The notes below the pieces were generated by a model that saw only the letters and a list, made by a program, of their open reading frames with translations, was not told the origin of the DNA and searched no databases. A DNA stretch of 19,527 nucleotides. Source: CAYTED01 sp964537075 (GTDB lineage: Bacteria; Patescibacteriota; Minisyncoccia; Moranbacterales; UBA1568). Within the stretch, counting starts at the first letter, position 1. Every line of letters starts with the position of its first letter. The DNA lies in assembly GCA_964537075.1 (NCBI GenBank), contig CAZIBB010000016.1, positions 1-19,527 of the forward strand. The letters are read 5' to 3'. A program made the position numbers and the translations under genes. This document shows positions 1 through 6,198 of the stretch, in pieces.

Positions 1-27
1 GCCCTTGCGTATTGTGAGAGCGGTCGT

Positions 28-43
28 TCCGCCTGTGGGCGGT
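28..43. repeat. GC-rich palindrome, copy 1
   Basis: The sequence tccgcctgtgggcggt has a 5-bp perfect stem, ccgcc (29-33) with ggcgg (38-42). It matches the pattern of the perfect 16-bp palindrome tccgccagctggcgga at 6101-6116. It lies just upstream of xseA and suggests that the left edge of the window is intergenic, although the xseA frame stays open to the edge. Confidence 0.5.
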
Positions 44-65
44 GCGTCCGCTTCTTTCAAAAACA

Positions 66-1649
66 ATGAACACCGATCTCTATCGAAAACTAATGGCATG
101 GCGCAATGACCAGGCGAAACGCGAGGGTGTGGAGACTTACCGCGTGTTTCCGAATGCCACGCTTGAAGCATTGGCAACGGCATTGCCGAAAAACAAGGAG
201 GAAATGCTTGGTATCAAGGGATTGAAAGAGGCGAAATATTCTCGGTATGGGAGTATGATACTGGCAATCATGCAGGAATATGTTTCGAATGAAAGTGGAG
301 ATGGCGAGGGTGTAATTGGTAACCAGAAACTGGTAACTGAGAAGGAATTAAAGGGGGGCTTAGTTACTAATTACGAATTACCAGTTACGGAATCGGTTTC
401 CGATGACCCTCTCTCTGTCTCTCAATTTCTTGATGCGCTCAATCTCGGATTGTCGGGGATGGCGGCGCGGATAAAAGGCGAGGTATCGAGCGTGGATGTT
501 CGTGATCGGGTTGTCTATTTCTCCCTCAAGGACGGGCAGGATGAAAGCCTGATAAGTTGCCTCATTTTTCGATCCCAGTATCAGATTTCCGGGGTGAATA
601 TCGCGGTGGGTGATGAAATCATTATCGAAGGCGTACCGGAGATTTATAAGCCGAATGGAAGGCTTTCGCTCAAGGTGCATGTGATTGAACTTGCAGGAGA
701 AGGAGCGCTGAAGAAAGCTTATGATGAACTGAAGAAAAAAATCGAGAGTGAAGGTTTTCTCTCAATCGAACGGAAGCGGATGCTTCCAAAATTTCCGATG
801 AGGATCGCGCTGATTACTTCCGAACAGGGAGCGGCTATCGGTGATTTCACGATGAACCTCGGGCAGATCGGTCTCAAAGTAGATTTTTATCCGACAAGTG
901 TCGAGGGGAAGAAAGCAGTGTTCGAAATTCTCGCCGCACTTCGTTTTTTCAATAGACATCCGGAGCAGTATGATCTCCTGGTAGTCATTCGTGGTGGGGG
1001 AAGCTTCGAGAGTCTTCAGGCATTCAATAATGAGATGCTGGTTCGTGAAGTGGCGAACTCGTCGATCCCGACGCTCCTCGGCGTGGGACACGAAAAAGAC
1101 GTGACGCTGGCTGCACTGGTTGCTGATATGATGGTTTCGACGCCGACCGCGACGGCCCGGACAATCCGTGAGCCATTCGAGCGGGCACGACAGACAGTGA
1201 AACATGCAGAAACATTGCTTCTCGAACGTTTTGAACGAGAATTGTCCGAAAATCAGGCTATGCTGTCGAGGTGCGGACAAATCATAGCTCTTGTTTTCCC
1301 AAAGCTTCGCGAGCGTTTTGAACGCGCGGAGCAGAGACTTCTCCGATCATTTGATCAAGTTCACTTTTCAATAGAGCAGTCAAAAAATTTCTTGGTGACA
1401 TTCGAGGGAGCTTTCTGTACAGGATTCACGCGAATGAAAGAGGGTATAGATCAGTCGCTTCGGCGCATGGAAGAAAAGCTTCGTGAATATGATCCGAACC
1501 GGGCGCTTGCTTTGGGATACGGCCTCATTCATTCCGGCGAAAAACTTATCCGGAGTATCAAGGATGTGGAAAAAGGTGATAGTATGGAGATACAAGTCGC
1601 TGACGGACGGATTGACGCGGAAGTACGAGGAGTCATCAGTAATCAGTAA
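66..1649 (+). CDS. xseA: Exodeoxyribonuclease VII large subunit with N-terminal HRDC domain
   Basis: This is the catalytic subunit of exonuclease VII, which degrades single-stranded DNA to oligonucleotides in repair. From the ATG at 66 it has 527 residues, longer than the roughly 450 usual for XseA. Residues about 1-72 resemble an HRDC nucleic-acid-binding domain. A linker follows at about 73-112. The OB-fold then starts near SQFLDALNLGL, and the XseA catalytic domain carries RGGGSFESLQAFNNE and GHEKDVTLAALVADMMVSTP. The C-terminal part is a charged, probably coiled-coil region, as in the family. The frame is open upstream: GTG 42 would add 8 residues, and it may extend past the left edge. 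I prefer ATG 66 because a palindrome occupies 28-43. No clear SD is present. The linker and the last codons are encoded by 7-bp repeat arrays. xseB follows on the same strand. Confidence 0.92.
   Translation: MNTDLYRKLMAWRNDQAKREGVETYRVFPNATLEALATALPKNKEEMLGIKGLKEAKYSRYGSMILAIMQEYVSNESGDGEGVIGNQKLVTEKELKGGLVTNYELPVTESVSDDPLSVSQFLDALNLGLSGMAARIKGEVSSVDVRDRVVYFSLKDGQDESLISCLIFRSQYQISGVNIAVGDEIIIEGVPEIYKPNGRLSLKVHVIELAGEGALKKAYDELKKKIESEGFLSIERKRMLPKFPMRIALITSEQGAAIGDFTMNLGQIGLKVDFYPTSVEGKKAVFEILAALRFFNRHPEQYDLLVVIRGGGSFESLQAFNNEMLVREVANSSIPTLLGVGHEKDVTLAALVADMMVSTPTATARTIREPFERARQTVKHAETLLLERFERELSENQAMLSRCGQIIALVFPKLRERFERAEQRLLRSFDQVHFSIEQSKNFLVTFEGAFCTGFTRMKEGIDQSLRRMEEKLREYDPNRALALGYGLIHSGEKLIRSIKDVEKGDSMEIQVADGRIDAEVRGVISNQ
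311..389. repeat. Inverted 7-bp arrays inside the xseA linker
   Basis: Two blocks of four 7-bp units lie head to head inside the gene. Block A (311-338) reads tgtaatt, ggtaacc, agaaact, ggtaact. Block B (362-389), read on the minus strand, is cgtaact, ggtaatt, cgtaatt, agtaact. The sub-arms gtaattggtaac (312-323) and gttactaattac (363-374) pair at 11 of 12 positions. The unit resembles the tandem array at the 3' end of the same gene. It codes for the stretch between the HRDC domain and the OB-fold. Confidence 0.7.
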
Positions 1650-1679
1650 TCAGTAATCAGTAACTAGTAACCAGTAATC
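1631..1679 (+). repeat. Tandem 7-bp repeat (seven AGTAATC-like units) over the xseA stop
   Basis: Seven consecutive units are present: agtcatc, agtaatc, agtaatc, agtaatc, agtaact, agtaacc, agtaatc. The xseA stop codon (1647-1649) lies within the third unit, so the last residues (SNQ) and the termination codon are provided by the array. Confidence 0.85.
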
Positions 1680-1701
1680 GGCAGCGGGTGATTTTGTCCT
1701 T

Positions 1702-1784
1702 GTCATCTCGACCGAGTCTGCGAGTGGAGAGATCTGAACCTCTTGAGATGAGATTCCTCGACTCGAAGACTCGCTCGGAATGAC
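1702..1784. repeat. REP-like imperfect palindrome
   Basis: The left arm 1702-1735 pairs with the right arm 1751-1784 at about 27 of 34 positions, with a 15-nt loop. The ends gtcat and atgac and the internal ccgag/ctcgg words resemble dispersed gtcattccgag-type intergenic repeats known from many bacterial genomes. It fills most of the xseA-xseB gap and would form a long hairpin in the transcript. Confidence 0.65.
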
Positions 1785-1808
1785 ACTAAAAAATTTTAAT
1801 GAAATCAT

Positions 1809-2009
1809 ATGAAGCAACAATCTCTCAGCGAATCATTGAAGAAACTTGAAGCCATCACGGAGTGGTTCGAGAATCAGGAAGAAATTGATGTCGAGAAAGC
1901 ACTCGAAAAGGTAAAGGAAGGTGTCGCGCTCATCAAGGAAAGCAAGACTCGTTTGAAGGAGGTGGAAAATGAATTCGAAGTAGTGAAGAAAGAACTTGGT
2001 GTAGAATAA
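1809..2009 (+). CDS. xseB: Exodeoxyribonuclease VII small subunit
   Basis: The 66-residue product matches the usual length of XseB. It has the expected acidic, helical pattern: LSESLKKLEAITEWFENQEE followed by VEKALEKVKEGVALIKESKTR. XseB subunits bind along the C-terminal helices of XseA and are needed for active exonuclease VII. It lies 159 nt after xseA, with tandem repeats and a REP-like palindrome in the gap, and is probably co-transcribed. A nested terminator follows directly. No convincing SD is seen before the ATG. The paired large subunit next door makes the call secure. Confidence 0.9.
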   Translation: MKQQSLSESLKKLEAITEWFENQEEIDVEKALEKVKEGVALIKESKTRLKEVENEFEVVKKELGVE

Positions 2010-2010
2010 G

Positions 2011-2099
2011 GAATTAAGAATCATGAATCAAGATAAAAAGTCCTCTATGAGGACTTTTTACATTATAAATCCAGACCCATGATTCATGATTCTTAATTC
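2011..2099. repeat. 20-bp perfect inverted repeat of 7-bp units enclosing a terminator
   Basis: The left arm 2011-2030 (gaattaa, gaatcat, gaatca) is perfectly complementary to 2080-2099. The units show a 7-bp period. The loop holds the 11-bp terminator hairpin at 2035-2059. The array starts one base after the xseB stop codon. Confidence 0.85.
2035..2059. terminator. Bidirectional intrinsic terminator after xseB
   Basis: A perfect 11-bp stem, aaaaagtcctc (2035-2045) with gaggacttttt (2049-2059), has a 3-nt loop and ends in a T run on either strand. It would end the xseAB transcript. Confidence 0.85.
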
Positions 2100-2132
2100 T
2101 ACTATCAATGAAGGATAGCCTTATTTATTTCG

Positions 2133-2141
2133 TGATATAAT
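2133..2141 (+). promoter_or_regulatory. Extended -10 promoter for korA
   Basis: The sequence TGATATAAT gives a perfect TATAAT (2136-2141) preceded by a TG dinucleotide at the extended -10 position. No good -35 hexamer is visible. It lies 31 nt before the korA ATG and downstream of the xseB terminator. Confidence 0.6.
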
Positions 2142-2172
2142 ATAAAAGAAACAAATACAAAGGTTTGAGCTT

Positions 2173-3861
2173 ATGAAGCATTTTTCAAAGGATATTTCCA
2201 TCGTTATCGGCGGGGCGGCCGGACAAGGCGTGCAGACCGTGGAGACCATGCTCATGACCGTCTTGAAAGCGGACGGATACACCGTGTTTTCCTCGAAGGA
2301 ATACATGTCACGTATTCGTGGTGGATCGAATTCGACCGAGATCCGCATCACGAATGACGGCATCCGCTCGTATACCCGTCATATCGATATCCTCTTTGCT
2401 TTGGATAATGAGGTCATTCCTCACCTGGAAGATCGTATTACGGGAAAAACGATCATTCTCGGGGAAAAGGGCGTCGTGAAATCAGAGCACCATGTGATCG
2501 ATGTGCCGCTTTCGAAAATGACCGGTGAGATCGGAAGCCCGATTTATGCGGGGACTATCGCGGTCGGTGTCATACTGGGATTTCTTAAGGCACCGAATGA
2601 GGCATTTGAAAGTTTTCTCCGGAGCCGATTTCTCCGGAAGGGCGATGTGGTGGTAAAGAAAAATTTGGAAGCGGCTGAGAAAGGATATACACTCGGCGGG
2701 CATATCGCCTATGGAGAGGCGATTGAAATCACTTTGAATAAGGACGAAACTAATAAAAAGAAATTGATGCTCTCCGGTGATCAGGCGCTCGGTTTGGGCG
2801 TCCTCGCCGCTGGATGCAATTTCATTTCATCCTATCCGATGTCGCCCGGGACGGGACTGCTGACATTCCTCGCCGAGCAGGGTGGACCGCTCGGTGTCGT
2901 GGTGGATCAAGCAGAGGATGAGATCGCCGCGATGAATATGTGTCTCGGCGCCTGGTACGCGGGCGGACGGGCTATCGTCACGACTTCCGGCGGCGGATTC
3001 GCTCTTATGTGCGAAGGAGTGAGTCTTTCGGGAATGATTGAGACACCGGCTGTGATCCATATCGGTATGCGTCCGGGACCGGCGACGGGATTGCCGACTC
3101 GTACCGAACAGGGGGATCTCAATCTCGCTCTCTATTCGGGTCACGGAGAATTTCCCCGCGCAATTTTTACTCCCGGAGATCAGGAAGAGATTTTTGAAAC
3201 AGCTCAGTTGGCTTTCGAGATGGCGAGCAAATACCAATCGCCGGTTTTTATCCTGACTGATCAGTATCTGCTTGATTCGGTGGCTTTGGTAAATGAAGAA
3301 GATTTGAAACAACTGTCGATCAATACATATATCGTCGAGACAAAAGACGATTATAAACGGTATTCATTGAAGGCTCCTAGTGGTGTTTCTCCCCGCGGTA
3401 TCCCGGGATATGGAGCCGGTATGATATCTGTCGATAGCGATGAACATGATGAGGCGGGGCATATCACAGAGAGTTTCATCTTGCGCAAACAGATGATGGA
3501 TAAACGTTTGCGGAAACTTGATGGACTGACCGCGGATGCCCAGTTGCCGACATTTTTCGGCGATGCGAAGGAATATGAGACGCTCCTCGTGTGTTTCGGA
3601 TCTAACAAAGGAGTGATAACGGAGCTCGTACGGAAGGAAGGAAAGAAAATGGCGATGCTTCACTTCTCCCAGGTATATCCGATAGCCCCGAGTGCGTTGA
3701 AATATTTCAAGAAGGGGAAGGATATTGTGGTGATTGAGAATAATGTTACCGGCCAATTCGCCGATCTCCTGGAAAAAGAATTGAAAGTGAAGGTCGGACA
3801 GCGGATCCTGAAATACATCGGCGAACCGTTCTCAGCAGAAGAAATCAGAGCAGAGCTCTGA
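2173..3861 (+). CDS. korA: 2-oxoacid:ferredoxin oxidoreductase, fused gamma-alpha subunit
   Basis: With KorB this enzyme would oxidise a 2-oxoacid plus CoA to an acyl-CoA and reduce ferredoxin in the cytosol. The 562-residue protein is the fused type. The gamma domain (about 1-190) opens with ISIVIGGAAGQGVQTVE and includes SRIRGGSNSTEIRI. The alpha domain (about 195-562) has the pyrimidine-binding part with SYPMSPGTGLLTFLAE and EDEIAAMNM, then GMRPGPATGLPTRTEQGDL and a C-terminal domain with VIENNVTGQFADLLEKEL. The true substrate (2-oxoglutarate, pyruvate or another) cannot be decided from sequence. It is the first gene of the kor operon, which is broken by an S23-type gene before korB. Its TGA stop directly abuts a 7-bp repeat array. 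No strong SD is seen. Confidence 0.9.
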   Translation: MKHFSKDISIVIGGAAGQGVQTVETMLMTVLKADGYTVFSSKEYMSRIRGGSNSTEIRITNDGIRSYTRHIDILFALDNEVIPHLEDRITGKTIILGEKGVVKSEHHVIDVPLSKMTGEIGSPIYAGTIAVGVILGFLKAPNEAFESFLRSRFLRKGDVVVKKNLEAAEKGYTLGGHIAYGEAIEITLNKDETNKKKLMLSGDQALGLGVLAAGCNFISSYPMSPGTGLLTFLAEQGGPLGVVVDQAEDEIAAMNMCLGAWYAGGRAIVTTSGGGFALMCEGVSLSGMIETPAVIHIGMRPGPATGLPTRTEQGDLNLALYSGHGEFPRAIFTPGDQEEIFETAQLAFEMASKYQSPVFILTDQYLLDSVALVNEEDLKQLSINTYIVETKDDYKRYSLKAPSGVSPRGIPGYGAGMISVDSDEHDEAGHITESFILRKQMMDKRLRKLDGLTADAQLPTFFGDAKEYETLLVCFGSNKGVITELVRKEGKKMAMLHFSQVYPIAPSALKYFKKGKDIVVIENNVTGQFADLLEKELKVKVGQRILKYIGEPFSAEEIRAEL

Positions 3862-3889
3862 TTGATTTTGGATTTATGATTTTTGATGT
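3862..3889 (-). repeat. Left 7-bp array flanking the S23 gene
   Basis: On the minus strand the units are acatcaa, aaatcat, aaatcca, aaatcaa. It starts directly after the korA stop codon and ends one base before the S23 ATG. Its segment 3871-3887 is complementary to 4283-4299 at 16 of 17 positions. Confidence 0.75.
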
Positions 3890-4282
3890 ATGAATGAGAA
3901 ACCTGAAGCTGTAAAAATTCGTTCGTTTACTGATCTCAATACATGGAAGGAGTCACACAAACTCGTTATAATGATATACAAAGTAACGAAAACATTTCCT
4001 AGAGAAGAGCTGTATTCATTAGTTGATCAGATGCGTCGAGCTGCTATTTCAATAACCTCTAATATTGCTGAAGGATTTGGAAGGCAGACATACAAAGAGA
4101 AAATTCAATTTTATTACATCGCGCAGGGGTCGTTAACGGAATTAAAAAATCAGCTCTTACTAGCGAAAGATATAGAGTATCTTCGAGCAGAAGTATTTCA
4201 TGAGATCGCGGAACAAGCGAATATTGCACATAAACTTTTAAATGGACTTATCAAAAAGTCGAAGGACATTCTAAAATCGTAA
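3890..4282 (+). CDS. S23-family four-helix-bundle protein
   Basis: The 130-residue protein has the signature of the 23S rRNA intervening-sequence (S23) family: SFTDLNTWKESHKLVIMIYK near the start, then DQMRRAAISITSNIAEGFGR and a third helix with FYYIAQGSLTELKNQL. Family members form a small four-helix bundle. They occur inside rRNA intervening sequences, free-standing in many genomes, and (as Avd) beside diversity-generating retroelements. No biochemical function is established for free-standing copies. Here it sits between korA and korB, bracketed exactly by inverted 7-bp arrays, one of which supplies its stop codon (4280-4282). The start has no SD. Its composition looks more A/T-rich than the kor genes. 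This suggests later insertion into the operon. Confidence 0.85.
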   Translation: MNEKPEAVKIRSFTDLNTWKESHKLVIMIYKVTKTFPREELYSLVDQMRRAAISITSNIAEGFGRQTYKEKIQFYYIAQGSLTELKNQLLLAKDIEYLRAEVFHEIAEQANIAHKLLNGLIKKSKDILKS

Positions 4283-4301
4283 ATCAAAAATCGTAAATCA
4301 G
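4274..4301 (+). repeat. Right 7-bp array flanking the S23 gene
   Basis: Four units are present: aaatcgt, aaatcaa, aaatcgt, aaatcag. The array covers the S23 stop codon and ends 8 nt before the korB ATG. It is inverted relative to the array at 3862-3889. Confidence 0.78.
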
Positions 4302-4309
4302 TCATCATT

Positions 4310-5176
4310 ATGACAGTAAATAAAAATGCGTTCGATATGCCACATGATACGGATATGGCCTGGTGCCCGGGGTGCGGGAATTTCCCTATCCTCAATATCC
4401 TGAAGACGGCTCTCTCGGAGCTCGGGTATTCCCCGGAAGAGATAGTGCTCGTCTCGGGTATCGGCCAGGCCGCCAAGACCCCTCACTATGTGAAGACGCA
4501 TGTGTTTAATGGTCTCCATGGCCGTTCACTTCCTGCTGCGACGGCGATCAAGCTCGCTAATCCGTCGCTCAAGGTGATCGCTGAATCGGGCGATGGGGAT
4601 ACCTACGGCGAGGGAGGAAATCATTTCATGCACACAATCCGTCGTAATCCGGGCATCGTCAATATCGTCCATAACAATATGATATACGGTCTCACTAAGG
4701 GGCAGGCCTCGCCGACTTCGCAGAAGGGCATGCAGACGCCCGTGCAGACCACGGGTGTCGTCATGGAACCGTTCAATCCTATCGCGACTGCCATCACCCT
4801 AGGAGCTTCGTTTGTCGCCAGAGCGAATGCGGGCAATGTCGCGCAGGCGATCGAGATCTTCAAACAGGCGCTCGAATGGAAGCACGGATACGCCCTGATC
4901 GACGTGTTTCAGCCATGTGTCGTCTTCAATAAGATCAATACGTATCAGTGGTTCAGCGGAAATACCTATCTGCTCGATCCGACATCTCATGATTCGACCG
5001 ATCGGATGAAGGCCCTTGAGCTCGCTTTTCAGACGGAGCGGATGCCCTTGGGCGTAATCTATACGAACAAGGAGAGGGAGCCATATGAGACGCTCGTGCG
5101 TGGGGCGGACACGCCGCTCTATCAACAGACGTTCGATGAGAAATCATTTTCCGATCTCGTCCGATCATTCGTTTAG
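4310..5176 (+). CDS. korB: 2-oxoacid:ferredoxin oxidoreductase, beta (TPP-binding) subunit
   Basis: The 288-residue protein binds thiamine pyrophosphate and partners KorA. The first cluster ligands are in WCPGCGN (C19, C22). The TPP/Mg site is GDGDTYGEGGNHFMHTIRRN at about 94-113, followed by NNMIYGLTKGQASPTS. C203 lies in FQPCVVFN. The position that usually holds a third cluster cysteine (GIGCSG in many homologues) is glutamine here (SGIGQAAK, Q53). The proximal [4Fe-4S] cluster may therefore be absent or ligated differently, or this may be a subfamily trait. It is separated from korA by the S23 unit. Its start has no SD and lies 8 nt after a repeat array. Confidence 0.9.
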   Translation: MTVNKNAFDMPHDTDMAWCPGCGNFPILNILKTALSELGYSPEEIVLVSGIGQAAKTPHYVKTHVFNGLHGRSLPAATAIKLANPSLKVIAESGDGDTYGEGGNHFMHTIRRNPGIVNIVHNNMIYGLTKGQASPTSQKGMQTPVQTTGVVMEPFNPIATAITLGASFVARANAGNVAQAIEIFKQALEWKHGYALIDVFQPCVVFNKINTYQWFSGNTYLLDPTSHDSTDRMKALELAFQTERMPLGVIYTNKEREPYETLVRGADTPLYQQTFDEKSFSDLVRSFV

Positions 5177-5264
5177 AAAATGAAGATAAATTAAAAAGAC
5201 CATTGGCTGTTAGCCGCCGGTCAGTTTCCTGTGTGCGTGACAGGGAATATGGGAGTGGTGATAC

Positions 5265-5301
5265 GCTCTCATGAAGATTTTTACCTGGAGAGCAGTTTTT
5301 T
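5265..5301 (+). terminator. Possible weak terminator of the kor operon
   Basis: The arms gctctc (5265-5270) and gagagc (5288-5293) are separated by a long 17-nt loop and followed by agtttttt. The stem is short, so this is tentative. It overlaps the 3' end of the convergent small gene at 5281-5496. The rest of 5177-5264 shows only short hairpins such as cctgt/acagg and no gene. Confidence 0.3.
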
Positions 5302-5496
5302 GGCGATGCCGGAGATTTCCCTAATTCCGAAGAGTTCAGGATGCTGGATGATGAGGTCTCCGATGGCTGCTCCAGGTGTCTTGCGATCGGTCTGACTCCG
5401 CAATATTCGCCCGTCATCGGTCTCCAATTGGGCTGTGAAGTGGAGGTGGGGCCCCTTTATGGATGAGGATGGCAAATGAACGATTTCAATCTTCAT
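5281..5496 (-). CDS. Hypothetical 71-residue protein
   Basis: I do not recognise this family. The product (MKIEIVHLPSSSIKGPHLHF and on) looks like a small globular soluble protein: an N-terminal beta-rich part containing TAQLETDDGR, then DRKTPGAAIGDLIIQHPELF and a basic C-terminus. There is no signal peptide or membrane segment. The start at 5496 is chosen because GGAG (complement of 5503-5506) lies 6 nt upstream. Longer starts at 5508 and 5529 have no such site. It has its own promoter (5550-5578) and a leader hairpin, and converges on the kor operon. The SD, promoter and plausible composition argue that it is real. Confidence 0.6.
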   Translation of the reverse strand: MKIEIVHLPSSSIKGPHLHFTAQLETDDGRILRSQTDRKTPGAAIGDLIIQHPELFGIREISGIAKKLLSR

Positions 5497-5523
5497 GAAT
5501 ATCTCCATGATTGGTTGTAAAGG

Positions 5524-5545
5524 CTTCATGTAGAATCACATGAAG
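5524..5545 (-). other. Leader hairpin of the small gene
   Basis: An 8-bp perfect stem, cttcatgt (5524-5531) with acatgaag (5538-5545), lies between the predicted transcription start and the SD on the minus strand. It may be a 5' UTR structure or an operator. Confidence 0.45.
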
Positions 5546-5549
5546 GAGT

Positions 5550-5578
5550 ATTCTATAAAAAATATCATGATATGTCAA
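5550..5578 (-). promoter_or_regulatory. Sigma70-type promoter for the 71-residue gene
   Basis: On the minus strand a perfect TTGACA (complement of 5573-5578), a 17-nt spacer and TAGAAT (complement of 5550-5555, 5 of 6) are present. It points at the small gene starting at 5496. Confidence 0.75.
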
Positions 5579-5627
5579 TGAGAAAGAGGATATCAGTCTA
5601 TCAAGTATCGGAATGTAACTAAAGAAT

Positions 5628-5660
5628 AAAGGACCGTCCTTTTAAAAAGGACGGTCCTTT
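5628..5660. terminator. Intrinsic terminator after the suf operon
   Basis: A perfect 15-bp stem, aaaggaccgtccttt (5628-5642) with 5646-5660, has a 3-nt loop. On the minus strand it is followed by tttattcttt, so it can end the suf operon transcript downstream of sufT. It also shields the operon from the other direction. The rest of 5579-5713 holds no gene. Confidence 0.85.
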
Positions 5661-5713
5661 GTATCATAATCGTTTTCCATTTCCTATTTCCTTTGCTCTC
5701 ATCTCTGACTTCA

Positions 5714-6031
5714 TCAATTCCAGCCGAGCTGTGCCTTGGCTTCCTCGGTCATCTTGCTCGGATCCCATGGGGGATCGAAAGTAAGCTCAATTTTTACCTC
5801 GTTCACTTCGGGGATTTCCATGAGGTGATTTTCGATATCTTTCTCGATGACAGGAAACAGCGGGCATCCCATGGTCGTGAGTGTCATTTTGATATGGGCG
5901 ACGCCCTCTTTCGAAAGTGAGGTTTCATAAATCAGCCCGAGATCGACGAGCGATACGCCGAGTTCCGGATCCATGACTTTACGAAGCTGATTCTGTATGA
6001 GAGCTTCGATATTCTTTGAAGATTTTTGCAT
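5714..6031 (-). CDS. sufT: SufT/MIP18-like (DUF59) iron-sulfur assembly protein
   Basis: The 105-residue protein matches the DUF59/MIP18/PaaD-like family: VMDPELGVSLVDLGLIYE at about 19-36, TLTTMGCPLFP with its conserved cysteine in the middle, and TFDPPWDPSKMTEEAKAQLG at the C-terminus. Family members (SufT, CIA2) help mature iron-sulfur proteins, and its place as the last gene of the suf operon supports that role. The start at 6031 (MQKSSKNIEAL) is chosen because the 32 codons of the longer frame (to 6127) translate a repeat element into a false hydrophobic segment. No SD is visible. The symbol is assigned by family and context. Confidence 0.85.
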   Translation of the reverse strand: MQKSSKNIEALIQNQLRKVMDPELGVSLVDLGLIYETSLSKEGVAHIKMTLTTMGCPLFPVIEKDIENHLMEIPEVNEVKIELTFDPPWDPSKMTEEAKAQLGWN

Positions 6032-6048
6032 AGTATATGGGAAGAAGA

Positions 6049-6191
6049 ACACAAAACATAAAACACAAAAACCAAACAAAACACAGTTTCCAATTTTCAA
6101 TCCGCCAGCTGGCGGAACAAACTTCATTGTTCTGAACTTTGTGTTTTTGAGATTGTGTTTTGTTTGGTCTTTTGTGTTTTGAAAATTGTGC
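6049..6191. repeat. CCAAACAAA hairpin element R1
   Basis: The left arm consists of exact 7-bp units, acacaaa, acataaa, acacaaa, aaccaaa, caaaaca (6049-6083). The inverted right arm lies at about 6137-6191. The core accaaacaaaacaca is identical in both arms. The loop carries a 16-bp GC-rich palindrome (6101-6116). The element fills the gap between the ferredoxin and sufT. Confidence 0.85.
6101..6116. repeat. GC-rich palindrome, copy 2
   Basis: tccgccagctggcgga is a perfect 16-bp palindrome nested in the loop of hairpin R1. It resembles the imperfect copy at 28-43. Confidence 0.8.
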
Positions 6192-6198
6192 TTTTTAC

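Noticed and set aside
762..1280. 172-codon minus-strand frame within xseA
   Set aside because: Shadow of the catalytic domain of xseA, with no SD or promoter and a composition unlike real proteins.
2827..3312. 161-codon minus-strand frame within korA
   Set aside because: Antisense shadow of a well-conserved coding region.
3890..4282. S23 gene as part of a diversity-generating retroelement
   Set aside because: No reverse transcriptase and no template/variable repeat pair are visible nearby, so the Avd role is not supported here.
6049..6191. Hairpin elements as intrinsic terminators
   Set aside because: They are symmetric, lack a 3' T run and separate genes that must be co-transcribed in the suf operon. 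Attenuation is possible but not shown.
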